64,000 nucleotides of DNA from Clostridia bacterium (GTDB taxonomy: Bacteria; Bacillota; Clostridia; CAKSNL01; HGM11501): assembly GCA_900766735.1 (NCBI GenBank), contig CAAFWO010000017.1, positions 7,870 through 71,869 of the forward strand, written 5' to 3'. Positions 35,207 through 44,064 of this stretch are shown here, in pieces. The notes under the pieces were generated by a model. It made no database searches. It was not told the DNA's origin and saw only the letters and a list, made by a program, of their open reading frames with translations. Position numbers and translations under genes: made by a program. Positions within the stretch are counted from its first letter, which is position 1; each line of letters starts with the position of its first letter.

Positions 35207-35509
35207 ATGGTAAAACACATAATACTCTGGAGCTTGAAAGAGACGTATTCAGACAGCGAAAAGGACGAGATCAGGAAAAACATCAAGCGTGAGCTTGAAG
35301 GTCTTAAGGGAAAGATACCGGGGCTTATTGACATCCGCGTGCAGACAGAGCGCCTTCCCTCCTCCACCGCTGACCTGATGCTCGATTCGACATTTGAAAA
35401 CGCCGAGGCGCTGGCCGGCTATTCGGTTCACACCGAGCATGTGAAGATCGCGGACACATTCGTCCGCCCGCACACCGAGAGGCGCGCCTGCCTTGATTTT
35501 GAAATTTAA
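35207..35509 (+). CDS. Dabb (stress-responsive A/B barrel) domain protein
   Basis: This single-domain protein of 100 residues begins MVKHIILWSLKETYSDSEKD, the typical first strand of the Dabb dimeric alpha/beta barrel. It continues PGLIDIRVQTERL and FENAEALAGYSVHTEHVKIADTFVRP. The ATG at 35207 follows a strong AAAGGGGGTG ribosome site. Dabb proteins are small dimers, some linked to stress or to sugar-acid catabolism. It is downstream of the hydrolase and may be co-transcribed with it. A specific role is not known. Confidence 0.88.
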   Translation: MVKHIILWSLKETYSDSEKDEIRKNIKRELEGLKGKIPGLIDIRVQTERLPSSTADLMLDSTFENAEALAGYSVHTEHVKIADTFVRPHTERRACLDFEI

Positions 35510-35527
35510 AACACTGCCACCGGGTAG

Positions 35528-35588
35528 AAGCATTCGCTTGCACATCGTTAGGTCATAGAAGATGTGCGGACGGATGCTTATTTTTTAT
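35528..35588 (+). terminator. Long imperfect terminator hairpin
   Basis: A 19-bp stem with one mismatch and G-U pairs (35528-35546 with 35561-35579) and a 14-base loop is followed by ATTTTTTATTTTT. Confidence 0.75.
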
Positions 35589-35604
35589 TTTTAAGGAGGA
35601 CAAC

Positions 35605-35832
35605 ATGAGACACTATTTCACAAAAACCGAAATCGCTCTCTGGAGCGTCTCCGCCGCGGCCATAATATTATCCTTTATTATGTTTGACGGCAAAAGCTTT
35701 CTGACGCTTGCCTCGCTCTTCGACCCGGGCTATATCTCCGTCGTCGTGTGCTTTGCCGCGTTCCTTGCAAACGATATTTACGGTTTTATCTCGTGGAAGA
35801 GGCTCGAGAAAAAGAAAAAAATTAATGCTTGA
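35605..35832 (+). CDS. Small two-helix membrane protein, function unknown
   Basis: This 75-residue protein has two predicted membrane segments, about 11-30 (ALWSVSAAAIILSFIMF) and 40-60 (DPGYISVVVCFAAFLANDIYG). A positively charged tail SWKRLEKKKKINA would sit in the cytoplasm. AAGGAGGA precedes the ATG. I do not recognise the family. It ends 40 bp before another membrane protein gene, which has a separate TTGAAA-N17-TAGTAT promoter-like pair at 35829-35857. Confidence 0.7.
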   Translation: MRHYFTKTEIALWSVSAAAIILSFIMFDGKSFLTLASLFDPGYISVVVCFAAFLANDIYGFISWKRLEKKKKINA

Positions 35833-35875
35833 AAAATACCGCCGTCTGTGGTAGTATAGATAGCGGAGTGATCGT

Positions 35876-36514
35876 ATGGAAATAATGCACAAAAGCCGCG
35901 GCCGGAAGATGAGCGACGGGCAGAAGATTTTAATTTCTGTAGGGATATTGCTTTTAGGCATCGCTCTCGGCGCGTTTTCAAAATATCTTGACGGGGGAAG
36001 GCTTCCCTTTATTCTTCGTGAGATCAATGATCTGCTTGACATTAATAATTTTCTCGGCGGGTTCGCGCCGTGGATATTGCTCGGGCTATGCCTTTCCGTT
36101 TTCAGCAGAACGCCTTTAAGAGCGGCGGTCAACACGTTTTTGTTCTTCGCCGGCATGGTCTCGGCATATTATTTATACTCGTATTTCGTTTTGGGGTTCT
36201 ACCCTGAGCGCTATGCGTTTATCTGGATTGTGTTCACGCTCTTAAGCCCGTTTCTGGCGTTCGGAACGTGGTTTTCAAAGGAAAAGGGCGTCGTCCCGAT
36301 CGTAATTTCGGCGTTCATACTGGCGCTTTTGATCAACACCGCGTTTAACTACGGGCTTTACTACATAGCGGTGACTAACCTTTTGAACGCGCTGATATTT
36401 ATCGCCGCGGCGGTGATACTTAAAAGGAACGCGTCCGAAACGTCAATTATGCTTGCCCTGGCACTCATTTTAGCGATTATAATGCGCTTTGCGCTGCCAT
36501 ATCAGATATGGTGA
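35876..36514 (+). CDS. Multi-pass membrane protein, function unknown
   Basis: This 212-residue protein has about six hydrophobic segments (roughly 19-38, 56-75, 83-101, 110-128, 136-160 and 165-205) joined by short loops. The N-terminus (MEIMHKSRGRKMSDGQK) is basic. No catalytic motif is visible. The only clearly conserved-looking features are charged and aromatic residues in FYPERYAFIWIVF and the Pro/Gly-rich turn FGTWFSKEKG. It precedes an endonuclease/phosphatase-like gene by 16 bp, so the two may be one unit. It could be a transport or sensing protein. Confidence 0.65.
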   Translation: MEIMHKSRGRKMSDGQKILISVGILLLGIALGAFSKYLDGGRLPFILREINDLLDINNFLGGFAPWILLGLCLSVFSRTPLRAAVNTFLFFAGMVSAYYLYSYFVLGFYPERYAFIWIVFTLLSPFLAFGTWFSKEKGVVPIVISAFILALLINTAFNYGLYYIAVTNLLNALIFIAAAVILKRNASETSIMLALALILAIIMRFALPYQIW

Positions 36515-36530
36515 GAAAGGAAGTATTAAA

Positions 36531-37277
36531 ATGCCCAAAGTTATAACGTTTAATATAAGATATACCGACGATCCGAACGGCAACTCCATTGCCGAGCGCG
36601 CGCCGAGGCTTAAAAAAGTCATCGACGGGCGCGACCCCGACCTTATCGGCTTCCAGGAGTGCACTCCGGCATGGATGGAATTTATCGAAAAATACTGGGG
36701 AGAGGACTATGAGATAATAAATCAGTACCGCGCGCACCACAGCTTAGAGTCTACACCGATTTTATACAAGCGCGACAAGTTCGAGTGCCTTAAAAAGGGC
36801 TGGTTCTGGCTGTCGGACACTCCGGAAGAAGAGTCCGGCGGATGGGACGAGTGCGGCTGCTACAGAATTTGCTGCTACGCCGTTTTAAAGTGCAAATCGT
36901 GCGGAAAGACCTTCACATTTATGAACACGCATTTCGGATTCGGTGATGACAATCAGGTTAAGAGCGCCAAGCTCATACGGGCGAAGAGCGAGGAGATCTC
37001 GGCTGCACCGGCATTCTGCACGGGCGACTTTAATATGACTCCCGAAAAAATCGGCTATAAGACAATGACGGAGTTTTTCACGGACGTTAACGCCGTGACA
37101 GAGAAGGACTTTAACACCACCTATCACGGATATGACAAAGACTATACCGGTGAGCACATTGACTATTGCTTTATCGACAAGCGCATTAAGCCGGTGTCGT
37201 CCAAGGTGATATATGACCTTGTGGACGGCAAGTTCCCGTCTGACCACTACGGGATCGAATTCAAACTTGAAATATGA
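36531..37277 (+). CDS. Endonuclease/exonuclease/phosphatase-family hydrolase
   Basis: This metal-dependent phosphodiesterase or phosphatase fold (DNase I/inositol-phosphatase type) has 248 residues from the ATG at 36531. Family motifs occur in order: TFNIRYTDDPNG (Asn), LIGFQEC (metal Glu), FMNTHFG, CTGDFNMTP (catalytic Asp/Asn) and SDHYGIEFKL (catalytic His at the end). Relatives include cytoplasmic nucleases and sphingomyelinase-like enzymes. There is no signal peptide and the substrate is unknown. The WDECGCYRICCYAVLKCKSCG segment holds several cysteines and could be a small metal site or just a local feature. Confidence 0.85.
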   Translation: MPKVITFNIRYTDDPNGNSIAERAPRLKKVIDGRDPDLIGFQECTPAWMEFIEKYWGEDYEIINQYRAHHSLESTPILYKRDKFECLKKGWFWLSDTPEEESGGWDECGCYRICCYAVLKCKSCGKTFTFMNTHFGFGDDNQVKSAKLIRAKSEEISAAPAFCTGDFNMTPEKIGYKTMTEFFTDVNAVTEKDFNTTYHGYDKDYTGEHIDYCFIDKRIKPVSSKVIYDLVDGKFPSDHYGIEFKLEI

Positions 37278-37305
37278 AAAAAGGAAGGCGTCAGCCTTCC
37301 TTTTT
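37278..37305 (+). terminator. Terminator after the EEP-family gene
   Basis: AAAAAGGAAGGC/GCCTTCCTTTTT pairs perfectly around GTCA. Confidence 0.9.
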
Positions 37306-37333
37306 AGTTTGGATTGTCACGGTTGAACCTTTT

Positions 37334-38272
37334 CTATTGCGTTATTTTAGTTCCGCCGCCGGACATTGCATTTTTTGCGTTTTCAAGAGACGTTATAACA
37401 GCGACGCGGTCGGGCGAGCCTTTCACAAATTCCACGGCGGAGAGCACCTTGGGGCGCATGCTCCCCTCGCCGAACTCGCCGGCTTCGTCATAGGAAAGCG
37501 CCTCTTTGACCGTCATTTGGGCAAGCTCTTTTTCGTTTTCCTTGCCGAAATTTATCGAAACGCGGTCGACCGCGGTCAGGATGAAGAGATATTTCGCGTC
37601 TGTCTCGCTTGCCAAAAGCGCGGCGGCGCGGTCTTTATCTATCACGGCGGAAACGCCGCGGTATAACCCGTCCGACTCTTTTGCGACGGGGATTCCTCCA
37701 CCGCCGCACGCGATGACGATGAACTCGTTGTCAAGAAGATTTAGTATTGAGTCGCGCTCGACGATCGATTTCGGCGCGGGCGAGGCGACGACCTCACGGT
37801 AGCCGCGGCCGGAGTCCTCCTTAAAGGTCTTGTCCGGGTACTCGTGCTTTATTTGTTCGGCCTCTTCGCGCGTGAAGAACGCGCCGATGGGCTTTGTCGG
37901 ATTTGAAAACGCCGGATCTGATTTATCGACCTCGACCTGCGTTATCATCGAGGACACGTGCCAGGGCATATTGCGCTTTCGGAGCTCGAACAAAATTTCC
38001 TGCTGAAGGTGGTAGCCGATATAGCCTTCGCTCATTGCCGTGCATTCGGGGAGCGGCATTGCCGGGATTTTTTTATTCACCTTCGCGCCATCCGAGAAGG
38101 CGGACGAGATCATGCCGACCTGAGGGCCGTTTCCGTGCGTTACGATGATTTCATACCCTTCGGCGATGAGCGAAACGAGATGCGGCGCGGCGGCGCGGAT
38201 CTTTTCAAGCTGTTCGGACGGCGTGTTTCCGAGCGCGTTTCCGCCGAGAGCTATTACGATGCGGTCAGCCAT
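37334..38272 (-). CDS. arcC: Carbamate kinase
   Basis: This enzyme transfers phosphate from carbamoyl phosphate to ADP, giving ATP, the energy-yielding last step of agmatine (or arginine) fermentation. It is 312 residues. The start MADRIVIALGGNALGNTPSEQ and IVTHGNGPQVGMI are signature kinase strands, and GGGGIPV and AVIDKDRAAALLA follow. It is the last gene of the ptcA-aguD-aguA-arcC operon, overlapping aguA by eight bases. No arginine deiminase is present, so agmatine is its likely carbamoyl source. Confidence 0.95.
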   Translation of the reverse strand: MADRIVIALGGNALGNTPSEQLEKIRAAAPHLVSLIAEGYEIIVTHGNGPQVGMISSAFSDGAKVNKKIPAMPLPECTAMSEGYIGYHLQQEILFELRKRNMPWHVSSMITQVEVDKSDPAFSNPTKPIGAFFTREEAEQIKHEYPDKTFKEDSGRGYREVVASPAPKSIVERDSILNLLDNEFIVIACGGGGIPVAKESDGLYRGVSAVIDKDRAAALLASETDAKYLFILTAVDRVSINFGKENEKELAQMTVKEALSYDEAGEFGEGSMRPKVLSAVEFVKGSPDRVAVITSLENAKNAMSGGGTKITQ

Positions 38273-39371
38273 TTATGCTCCCCCTTTTGGGAATCTGCTG
38301 GGTGATGCAGTGAATGTTGCCGCCGCCGAGCAGTATCTCGCGCGCATAGATGCCGACGATCTCGCGGCCGGGGAACACTTCTTTCAAGAGCGATTCTGCC
38401 TTTTCGTCCGCCGGGTCGTTGAATTTCGGGAAGAGCACCGCACCGTTTATGATATAAAGGTTGGCATAGCTTGCGGCAAGGCGGTCGCCCTCGTTTCTCG
38501 GGAGCGTGCCGTCCACGGCGTCCACGCCCTCCGATTCCTCGGCGGTGATCAAGACGGGGCGGGGCAAGATGAGCTTGTGAACCTTGATCTTTCTGCCCTT
38601 TGCGTCCGTCTCGCGTTCCAAGACTTCGAGCGCGCTTTTTGAAATTTCATACTGCGGATCGGACTCGTCCTCGCACCAGGCAAGGAGCGCCTCCCCGGGC
38701 TTTACAAACGTGAAGATGTTATCGACGTGTCCGTTCGTCTCGTCGTTATAGATTCCGCGCGGAAGCCAGATGATCTTTTCAACGTTTAAATATTCCTTTA
38801 ACTTTTCTTCGATTTCTTCTTTTGAGAGCGAGGGGTTTCTGCCTTCGCTTAAAAGGCACTCCTCGGTCACGACCAAGGTTCCCTCGCCGTCGACATGGAT
38901 CGAGCCGCCCTCGAGCACGAAGTTTTCCGCCTTATAGCGGTCGGCGCGCTCAATTTCGGTGACCTTTAAGGCGATCTCGTCATCAAGATCCCAGGGAAAG
39001 TAAAGACCGTCGACAAGGCCGCCCCAGGCGTTAAAGTCCCAGTCGACACCGCGTATCTCTTCGCCGTTGGTGACGAAGGTCGGCCCGCAGTCGCGGACCC
39101 AGGAGTCGTTGTTCGATGCCTCGATAACGCGGACGGCCGGGTCTAACATGGCGCGCGCATTCTTGTACTGATCCTTATTTGCCAAAACGGTGATGGGCTC
39201 AAAGCGCGAAATGGCTTTCGCCACCTCGGCGAAGACCTTCTGCGCCGGCTTTCCGCCGTTTCGCCAGTTGTCCGGGCGCTCGGGCCATATCATATATGAG
39301 CCGGAGTGAGGCTCAAACTCGCCCGGCATTCGGAAATTATCTTTTTTGGGTGTTGAATTTACTGTTTTCAT
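38265..39371 (-). CDS. aguA: Agmatine deiminase
   Basis: AguA hydrolyses agmatine to N-carbamoylputrescine and ammonia. It belongs to the guanidino-modifying superfamily. The 368-residue protein contains NNDSWVRDCGPTFVT (substrate Asp), VLEGGSIHVDGEGTLVVTEE, DETNGHVDNIFTFV (catalytic His) and, near the C-terminus, the catalytic Cys in LLGGGNIHCITQQIPKR (about residue 357). It lies between the antiporter and carbamate kinase genes, with only four bases to aguD, giving a tightly packed operon. Confidence 0.95.
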   Translation of the reverse strand: MKTVNSTPKKDNFRMPGEFEPHSGSYMIWPERPDNWRNGGKPAQKVFAEVAKAISRFEPITVLANKDQYKNARAMLDPAVRVIEASNNDSWVRDCGPTFVTNGEEIRGVDWDFNAWGGLVDGLYFPWDLDDEIALKVTEIERADRYKAENFVLEGGSIHVDGEGTLVVTEECLLSEGRNPSLSKEEIEEKLKEYLNVEKIIWLPRGIYNDETNGHVDNIFTFVKPGEALLAWCEDESDPQYEISKSALEVLERETDAKGRKIKVHKLILPRPVLITAEESEGVDAVDGTLPRNEGDRLAASYANLYIINGAVLFPKFNDPADEKAESLLKEVFPGREIVGIYAREILLGGGNIHCITQQIPKRGSING

Positions 39372-39375
39372 AGTT

Positions 39376-40734
39376 TTATCCTTTCTGTGTTTTTATGGCG
39401 CGCGAGGCGATGACCTCGCCGATGATGACGGCAAGAATAGTGCCCAAAAGAAGCGGAAGCTTTGTGCCGAGCTCATCGGACGAGAAATTTAACGGGACGA
39501 CCGATAGCACGACCGAGATCACCAGAAGCGCCATCGGAAGATAAGCATAGAGCTTTAAGATCCCCTGCCCTCCGCCGACCTTATAGGGGCGGTTCCTGTC
39601 CGGGTCGGTTTTCCGGAGCTTTAGAAAAGCCGGAAAGATCGGGATATAGGACATTAATAGCGTTACCATATTAAGTGCGAAAAAGCTCCAGAAAAGGTCG
39701 GGGCTCGGGATGAAAGGCGCCGAGAGCACCACGAGCGACGCGATGACGCCGTTTGCGATGTTCGCGCCCTGGGGCATTTCCTTCTTATCAAGGATGCCGA
39801 ATACCTTGGGGAGCGCCCCCTCTTTCGCGGCATAGCTTGCGACATAGTTCACGCCGAACGACCAGGAAATGAGGTTCGTAAAGAGCGTGTACATAAACAT
39901 CAGCCCGAATATGATGATGAGCGCACCGGAGCTTTTGCCCGTCAGCGTCATAAAGCTTTCGACGAGACCGCCCGATGCGGCAAGCTCATCCGCCGGAATG
40001 GCAACGCCGATTCCGAACGACGCTAAGATATAGAAAAATGCGATGAAAACGCCACCCAAGACGAGCGCTTTCGGGATCTCCTTACCCGGGTTTTTCATTT
40101 CTGAGGCGAAGGTCGTCACGACCTCGAAGCCCAAGAAGTTAAAGATTATGACCGAGATGTTGGAAAGCCCCGTCACATTAAGGCTCGGAATGAAGCTCTC
40201 GGGTGTGAACGCATTGGCCGAGCCGCGCGTCACGGCGACGTAGATACCGAGAACGCCGAGTGAAAGCATGATGATCGCTTTAAATATCGCGGCGATGTTT
40301 AATATCCACTTGTTGTCGCTCACGTTAAAGCCGCTTATGAAAACGACCACCCAGATGAATAAAAGCTGGAGCAGCACCGTTGCAAAAACCGAAAGCGTGA
40401 TGCCGAAAAGCGTCGCTAAAAGGTCGGTAAAGAGCACCGCGAGCGAACCCATCCAAAGCGGAAAGTTGATATAATAATACCAGGCGACGCGCGAGCCCCA
40501 GCGCTTGCCGAACGCGCGCTTTACCCAGTCATAGATTCCGCCCTCGTCCTCATACGCCGTGCCCAACTCCGCGGAGATCAGGCCGTACGGCATGAAGAAC
40601 CCCAAAAGCAGGAATATCCACCAGAAAAACTGCGAGTTGCCGATCGCCGCCGCGCCGGGAGCGGACTCCACGACGAGCACGATGCAGACGGCGGCAAGCA
40701 CCGCGTCAAAAAGACGGAATTTTTTCTTTGTCAA
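39376..40734 (-). CDS. aguD: Agmatine/putrescine antiporter (APC family)
   Basis: This APC-type amino acid/polyamine antiporter, predicted to take up agmatine in exchange for putrescine, has 452 residues and about 12 membrane helices. It starts MTKKKFRLFDAVLAAVCIVL and holds the conserved first-helix region around SAPGAAAIGNSQFFWWIFL. A second conserved element is FNFLGFEVVTTFASEMKNPGKEIPKA (helix 6-loop). Substrate is inferred from location: it sits between ptcA and aguA, exactly as in Enterococcus and Lactobacillus agmatine operons. Confidence 0.9.
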   Translation of the reverse strand: MTKKKFRLFDAVLAAVCIVLVVESAPGAAAIGNSQFFWWIFLLLGFFMPYGLISAELGTAYEDEGGIYDWVKRAFGKRWGSRVAWYYYINFPLWMGSLAVLFTDLLATLFGITLSVFATVLLQLLFIWVVVFISGFNVSDNKWILNIAAIFKAIIMLSLGVLGIYVAVTRGSANAFTPESFIPSLNVTGLSNISVIIFNFLGFEVVTTFASEMKNPGKEIPKALVLGGVFIAFFYILASFGIGVAIPADELAASGGLVESFMTLTGKSSGALIIIFGLMFMYTLFTNLISWSFGVNYVASYAAKEGALPKVFGILDKKEMPQGANIANGVIASLVVLSAPFIPSPDLFWSFFALNMVTLLMSYIPIFPAFLKLRKTDPDRNRPYKVGGGQGILKLYAYLPMALLVISVVLSVVPLNFSSDELGTKLPLLLGTILAVIIGEVIASRAIKTQKG

Positions 40735-40760
40735 GTAAAAAACCTCCTTATAAGAGCCTA

Positions 40761-41768
40761 TCAGAAGATTTTGGAAAGCTCGGAGTAAACTTCGGTCTTC
40801 ACGGCCTCGCGCTCCGCCTCACAGCCCAAGGAATCGCGGAGAAGGTAAACTAAGATACCGCGCATCGCGGTCAGGCGGTTTTCCGCCTCGTCGAAGGCGA
40901 TGGAATAGTCAGAATCCAAAACCTCGTCGGTGACTTCCTCGCCTCTGCTTGCCGGAAGGCAGTGCATGAACTTAACATCGGGCGAGGCTTTTTTCATCAT
41001 TGCGTCCGTCACCTGATACTTGGGCATGAAGAGCTTTAAGCGCTCCTCTTTGGAAAGCTCGGCGTTGTAAAGGCCGTACCACACGTCGGTATAAACGAAG
41101 TCTGCGCCGGAGAGTGCTTCGTCCTCGTCCTCTGTCACCGTCACACTGCCGCCGGAAATTTCCGAGTTTCTCTTTCCTATCTCGATGAACTTTTCGGAAA
41201 GCTGATTTCCTTTCGGGCCGAAATGCACGAAATTCATACCGAGCTTTGTCGAGATCATCATTTCCGAGGCGCAGACCTGCGTTGCGTCGCCGACGAAAAC
41301 GATCTTACAGTCCTCAATTTTCTTGCCATTTGGAAGGTGCTCAATCATCGTGATCGCGTCGCCTATCTCCTGCGTCGGGTGGTTATAGTCGCTCATCGCG
41401 TTGATAACGGGGATCGATGCGCACTCGGCGAGGCGGACAACGGTGTTATGCTCGTCCACACGCGCCATCAAAATGTCCGTCAGGCGCGAGAGAACGCGCG
41501 CGGTGTCCTCCATCGTTTCGTGGCCGCCCAACTGTATCTGCCCGGGAGCCAAATACTGTGCATGGCCTCCTAATTGTTCCATCGCCGTTTCAAACGAAAC
41601 TCTTGTACGGGTCGAGCTCTGCTGAAAAATCATGCCGAGCGTTTTATTTTTAAGAAGCGGGGGATAATAACCGCGGCGTATGCTTTTCTTGATCGCAAGG
41701 CTTAGATTGATTATCTTTAAGAGCTCCTCTTTGGTGTAGTCTTCTGTTGTAATTAAATCTTTAATCAT
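40761..41768 (-). CDS. ptcA: Putrescine carbamoyltransferase
   Basis: This enzyme phosphorolyses N-carbamoylputrescine to putrescine and carbamoyl phosphate. The 335 residues have the carbamoyl-phosphate motif SSTRTRVSFETAM (about 50-62), HPTQEIGDAITM, and HCLPASRGEEV. The SMG loop of ornithine enzymes is replaced by TDVWYGLYNAE, as in characterised putrescine carbamoyltransferases, and the extended C-terminal helix (LGCEAEREAVKTEVYSELSKIF) is also typical. It is the first gene of the agmatine operon. No LuxR-type AguR regulator is adjacent. Confidence 0.93.
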   Translation of the reverse strand: MIKDLITTEDYTKEELLKIINLSLAIKKSIRRGYYPPLLKNKTLGMIFQQSSTRTRVSFETAMEQLGGHAQYLAPGQIQLGGHETMEDTARVLSRLTDILMARVDEHNTVVRLAECASIPVINAMSDYNHPTQEIGDAITMIEHLPNGKKIEDCKIVFVGDATQVCASEMMISTKLGMNFVHFGPKGNQLSEKFIEIGKRNSEISGGSVTVTEDEDEALSGADFVYTDVWYGLYNAELSKEERLKLFMPKYQVTDAMMKKASPDVKFMHCLPASRGEEVTDEVLDSDYSIAFDEAENRLTAMRGILVYLLRDSLGCEAEREAVKTEVYSELSKIF

Positions 41769-41860
41769 AAAATCAGTCCTTTCTTTTTTAATTTGCCCGA
41801 ATGAGAAAAATGCTATGCAAAAAAATAAAAATGTGATAAAATAAAAATGAGGTGATGAAA

Positions 41861-42745
41861 GTGGTCATAACGCTGACATTAAATCCGGCATTCGACATAT
41901 ATTATGAAACCGGGCGCCTTGAACCCGGAAGCGAGATGCGCGTGAAAAAAACGGGCCGGTTCATCGGCGGCAAGGGCATAAACACGTCGCGCGCCCTATT
42001 CTCGCTCGGCATTGAAAATTTTGCCGCCGTGCTTTTGGGGCGCGACAACGCGGTCGAATTTATTAAAGAGGCCGAGGGCGAAGGACTTTGCCTGATTCCG
42101 GTTTTGACAAGCGGCGCGGTGCGCGAAAACATCACTGTGCGCGAGGATGGCGGACGGGAAACAAGGATGAGCACAGATTTTTTTGCTGATGAAGATTCGG
42201 TGGCCGAAGCGCTCCGAAAAACAAAAGCCGCCTTTTCCGGCGACGATATTTTGGTCTTTTCGGGAAGATTGCCAAAGGGCGTTGAAAAAGAAAGAATAAC
42301 GGATTTTCTTTCCGGGCTTACGGGCGTTAAAATAGCGCTCGACTCCAAAAGTATGGCAAAGGAGGACATAAAAAAGATCCGCCCGTGGCTCATCAAGCCC
42401 AACGAAGAGGAGGCGCTCGCGTTCGGAGATACATATAAGACAGCGGCGGCGAAGCTAAAAGCGCTCGGCTGTGAAAACGTCATAATAAGCCTCGGCGAAA
42501 ACGGGGTGTTCTTTTCGGGAGCGGACGAGTTTTTCGTAAAAGCGCCGAAAGTGTGCGCGCTTTCGACCGTCGGCGCGGGCGACAGCTTGACCGCCGGGTT
42601 TATCGCATCGCACATTTTAAAAAGGAGCGAAAGAGAGTGCGTGCGTTTTGCAGTCGCCGCCGGTTCTGCGGCGTGCGAGAAGGCAGGAACAGCGCCGCCC
42701 GATATGAGCGAGGTCACCCGTCTTTTTTCGGAAAATACATTTTAA
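41861..42745 (+). CDS. PfkB-family 1-phosphofructokinase-like sugar kinase
   Basis: This ribokinase-fold kinase of the FruK/LacC subgroup phosphorylates sugar phosphates such as fructose-1-phosphate or tagatose-6-phosphate. From the GTG at 41861, five bases after GAGGTGA, it is 294 residues and begins MVITLTLNPAFDIYYE, the standard subgroup N-terminus. GGKGINTSRALFSLG holds the first signature and STVGAGDSLTAGFIA (about 239-253) the catalytic Asp. No PTS fructose permease or aldolase is adjacent, so the substrate is not fixed. It is divergent from the agmatine operon. Confidence 0.85.
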   Translation: MVITLTLNPAFDIYYETGRLEPGSEMRVKKTGRFIGGKGINTSRALFSLGIENFAAVLLGRDNAVEFIKEAEGEGLCLIPVLTSGAVRENITVREDGGRETRMSTDFFADEDSVAEALRKTKAAFSGDDILVFSGRLPKGVEKERITDFLSGLTGVKIALDSKSMAKEDIKKIRPWLIKPNEEEALAFGDTYKTAAAKLKALGCENVIISLGENGVFFSGADEFFVKAPKVCALSTVGAGDSLTAGFIASHILKRSERECVRFAVAAGSAACEKAGTAPPDMSEVTRLFSENTF

Positions 42746-42759
42746 AAAGGATTTTTGCA

Positions 42760-42789
42760 TTTACATTTCACCCTCTTTAGTGCTAAAAT
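42760..42789 (+). promoter_or_regulatory. Promoter-like pair upstream of the fucosidase remnant
   Basis: TTTACA and TAAAAT are 18 bp apart with an extended -10 TGC. AAGGAGGG follows before the ATG of the broken gene. Confidence 0.5.
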
Positions 42790-42810
42790 CAGGATAAGGA
42801 GGGATATGAT

Positions 42811-43256
42811 ATGAAAGATAAATTGATTTTGCCGACCAAAGAGCAAGCCGCCTGTGGCAGACGGCGGAGCATGACTACAGCGTTAAAGCTCGCCGTGGAA
42901 GAACGGCGAAGGCGATGCTGTGGCGGAATTTATTGCCTCGTGCAAAAAACGCGTTTTCCGCACCGATAAACGAAAAATTCGCAAAAAAGAGCGAAACGGA
43001 ATTTGAAATAGCCTCAAACGGCGAAAAGGCATATGTCATGCTCGGCGAGGAGATTGAAAAAGGCGAGCGCGTGACGGGATACACCCTTTCGGCAGAGGAT
43101 AAAGAAGGGAAAGAAATATTCTCTTATTCGGGGGCTGTCATTTCGCACAAGAGAATTATCGCCGTTCCGGAGGGCGCGGTCAAAATAAAGCTTAAGATTA
43201 CGGCCTTTAAGGACACACCGGCGATCCGGTTTTTCAATATATATAAAAGAGGATAG
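42811..43256 (+). pseudogene. Decayed GH29 alpha-L-fucosidase (internal deletion and frameshift)
   Basis: The frame opens at 42811 with MKDKLILPTKEQ, a start typical of GH29 fucosidases. After about 14 codons the original reading continues in the +1 frame (RLWQTAEHDYSVKARR..., from about 42853) and runs to a stop at 43256. The last 85 codons resemble the C-terminal beta-domain of these enzymes (LGEEIEKGERVTGYTLSAED, then SHKRIIAVPEGAVKIKLKIT and FNIYKRG). The catalytic core of several hundred residues is missing. The promoter and ribosome site are intact, which suggests recent loss. It is a fragment in any frame, so no active enzyme is expected. Confidence 0.75.
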
Positions 43257-43277
43257 GCACTGCCTATCCTCTTTTTC
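43245..43277. terminator. Bidirectional terminator between the fucosidase remnant and trmB
   Basis: AAAAGAGGATAGGCA and TGCCTATCCTCTTTT pair around a minimal loop, with A and T runs on either side. Confidence 0.85.
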
Positions 43278-43890
43278 TTGCTTCAAGTCTGTATATGGGC
43301 TTTCCATCGTTTACGAAGCGCTCTTCGTACTCGGTCATAACATTTCCTTCAAAGTCGCTTGAATGAAGGTCGAACGTGATGTTAGAAAGGCGAAAATCCT
43401 CGCCCGCGAAGCTGTTTAGCGAAAACTCAAAAAGCGGTGCGTTGTCCGTCTTGAAAAAGATCTCTCCGTCCGGCGTGAGCCACTTTTTATAAAGCTTTAG
43501 AAAGTCCGGATGCGTGAGCCTTCTTTTGGCGCGTTTCTTCTTCGGCCACGGGTCGGAAAAGTTAAGATATATCCGTTTGACCGAGCCTTCCTTTATTATA
43601 TCGTCCAAAAGCGCGACGTTCTTCATCGAAAACCGGAGGTTCTCTATCCCGGCTTTTTTCGCGCTCTCAGCCGCGAGAATGGCGACATTTTCGCACTGCT
43701 CCACGGCAAGGTGGGCGCTGTCCGGGTTAAGGCGCGCGGTCTCGGTGATAAAGCGCCCTTTGCCGCACCCGATCTCGATGCATAAGCTCTTATCGCCCGA
43801 GAAGCCGTAAAGCTCGTCGGCCGTCTCTATGATATAGTCGCCGCACCCGTCGATACGCTCGGAAAGATGCGCCCTTTTTCTCATTCTCAA
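43264..43890 (-). CDS. trmB: tRNA (guanine-N7-)-methyltransferase
   Basis: TrmB adds the m7G46 mark in the variable loop of tRNAs. It is 208 residues from the TTG at 43890, with GGAG nine bases upstream. The next ATG (43884) would remove two residues and is too far from the site; longer ATG starts lack support. Motifs: CIEIGCGKGRFITETA (SAM binding, about 34-49), LAVEQCENVAILAA, and the active-site segment YLNFSDPWPKKKRAKRRLTHPDF. The C-terminal end has the conserved TEYEERFVNDGKPIYRL. It is a single-gene unit. Confidence 0.93.
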   Translation of the reverse strand: MRMRKRAHLSERIDGCGDYIIETADELYGFSGDKSLCIEIGCGKGRFITETARLNPDSAHLAVEQCENVAILAAESAKKAGIENLRFSMKNVALLDDIIKEGSVKRIYLNFSDPWPKKKRAKRRLTHPDFLKLYKKWLTPDGEIFFKTDNAPLFEFSLNSFAGEDFRLSNITFDLHSSDFEGNVMTEYEERFVNDGKPIYRLEARKRG

Positions 43891-44064
43891 AAAAATCAAC
43901 TCCAAAAATATGATTAATATATTATAACAGCAAATCAAAAATAAATCAATAGAAGGTTATAAAATGTGTTAATTAGGCTCATAAATGCGCAAGTCGGGCA
44001 AACGGTATTGACATGAGACGTTTTTTTCTATTATGCTTTTAAAAAATATCGGAGGGAAAAAACT

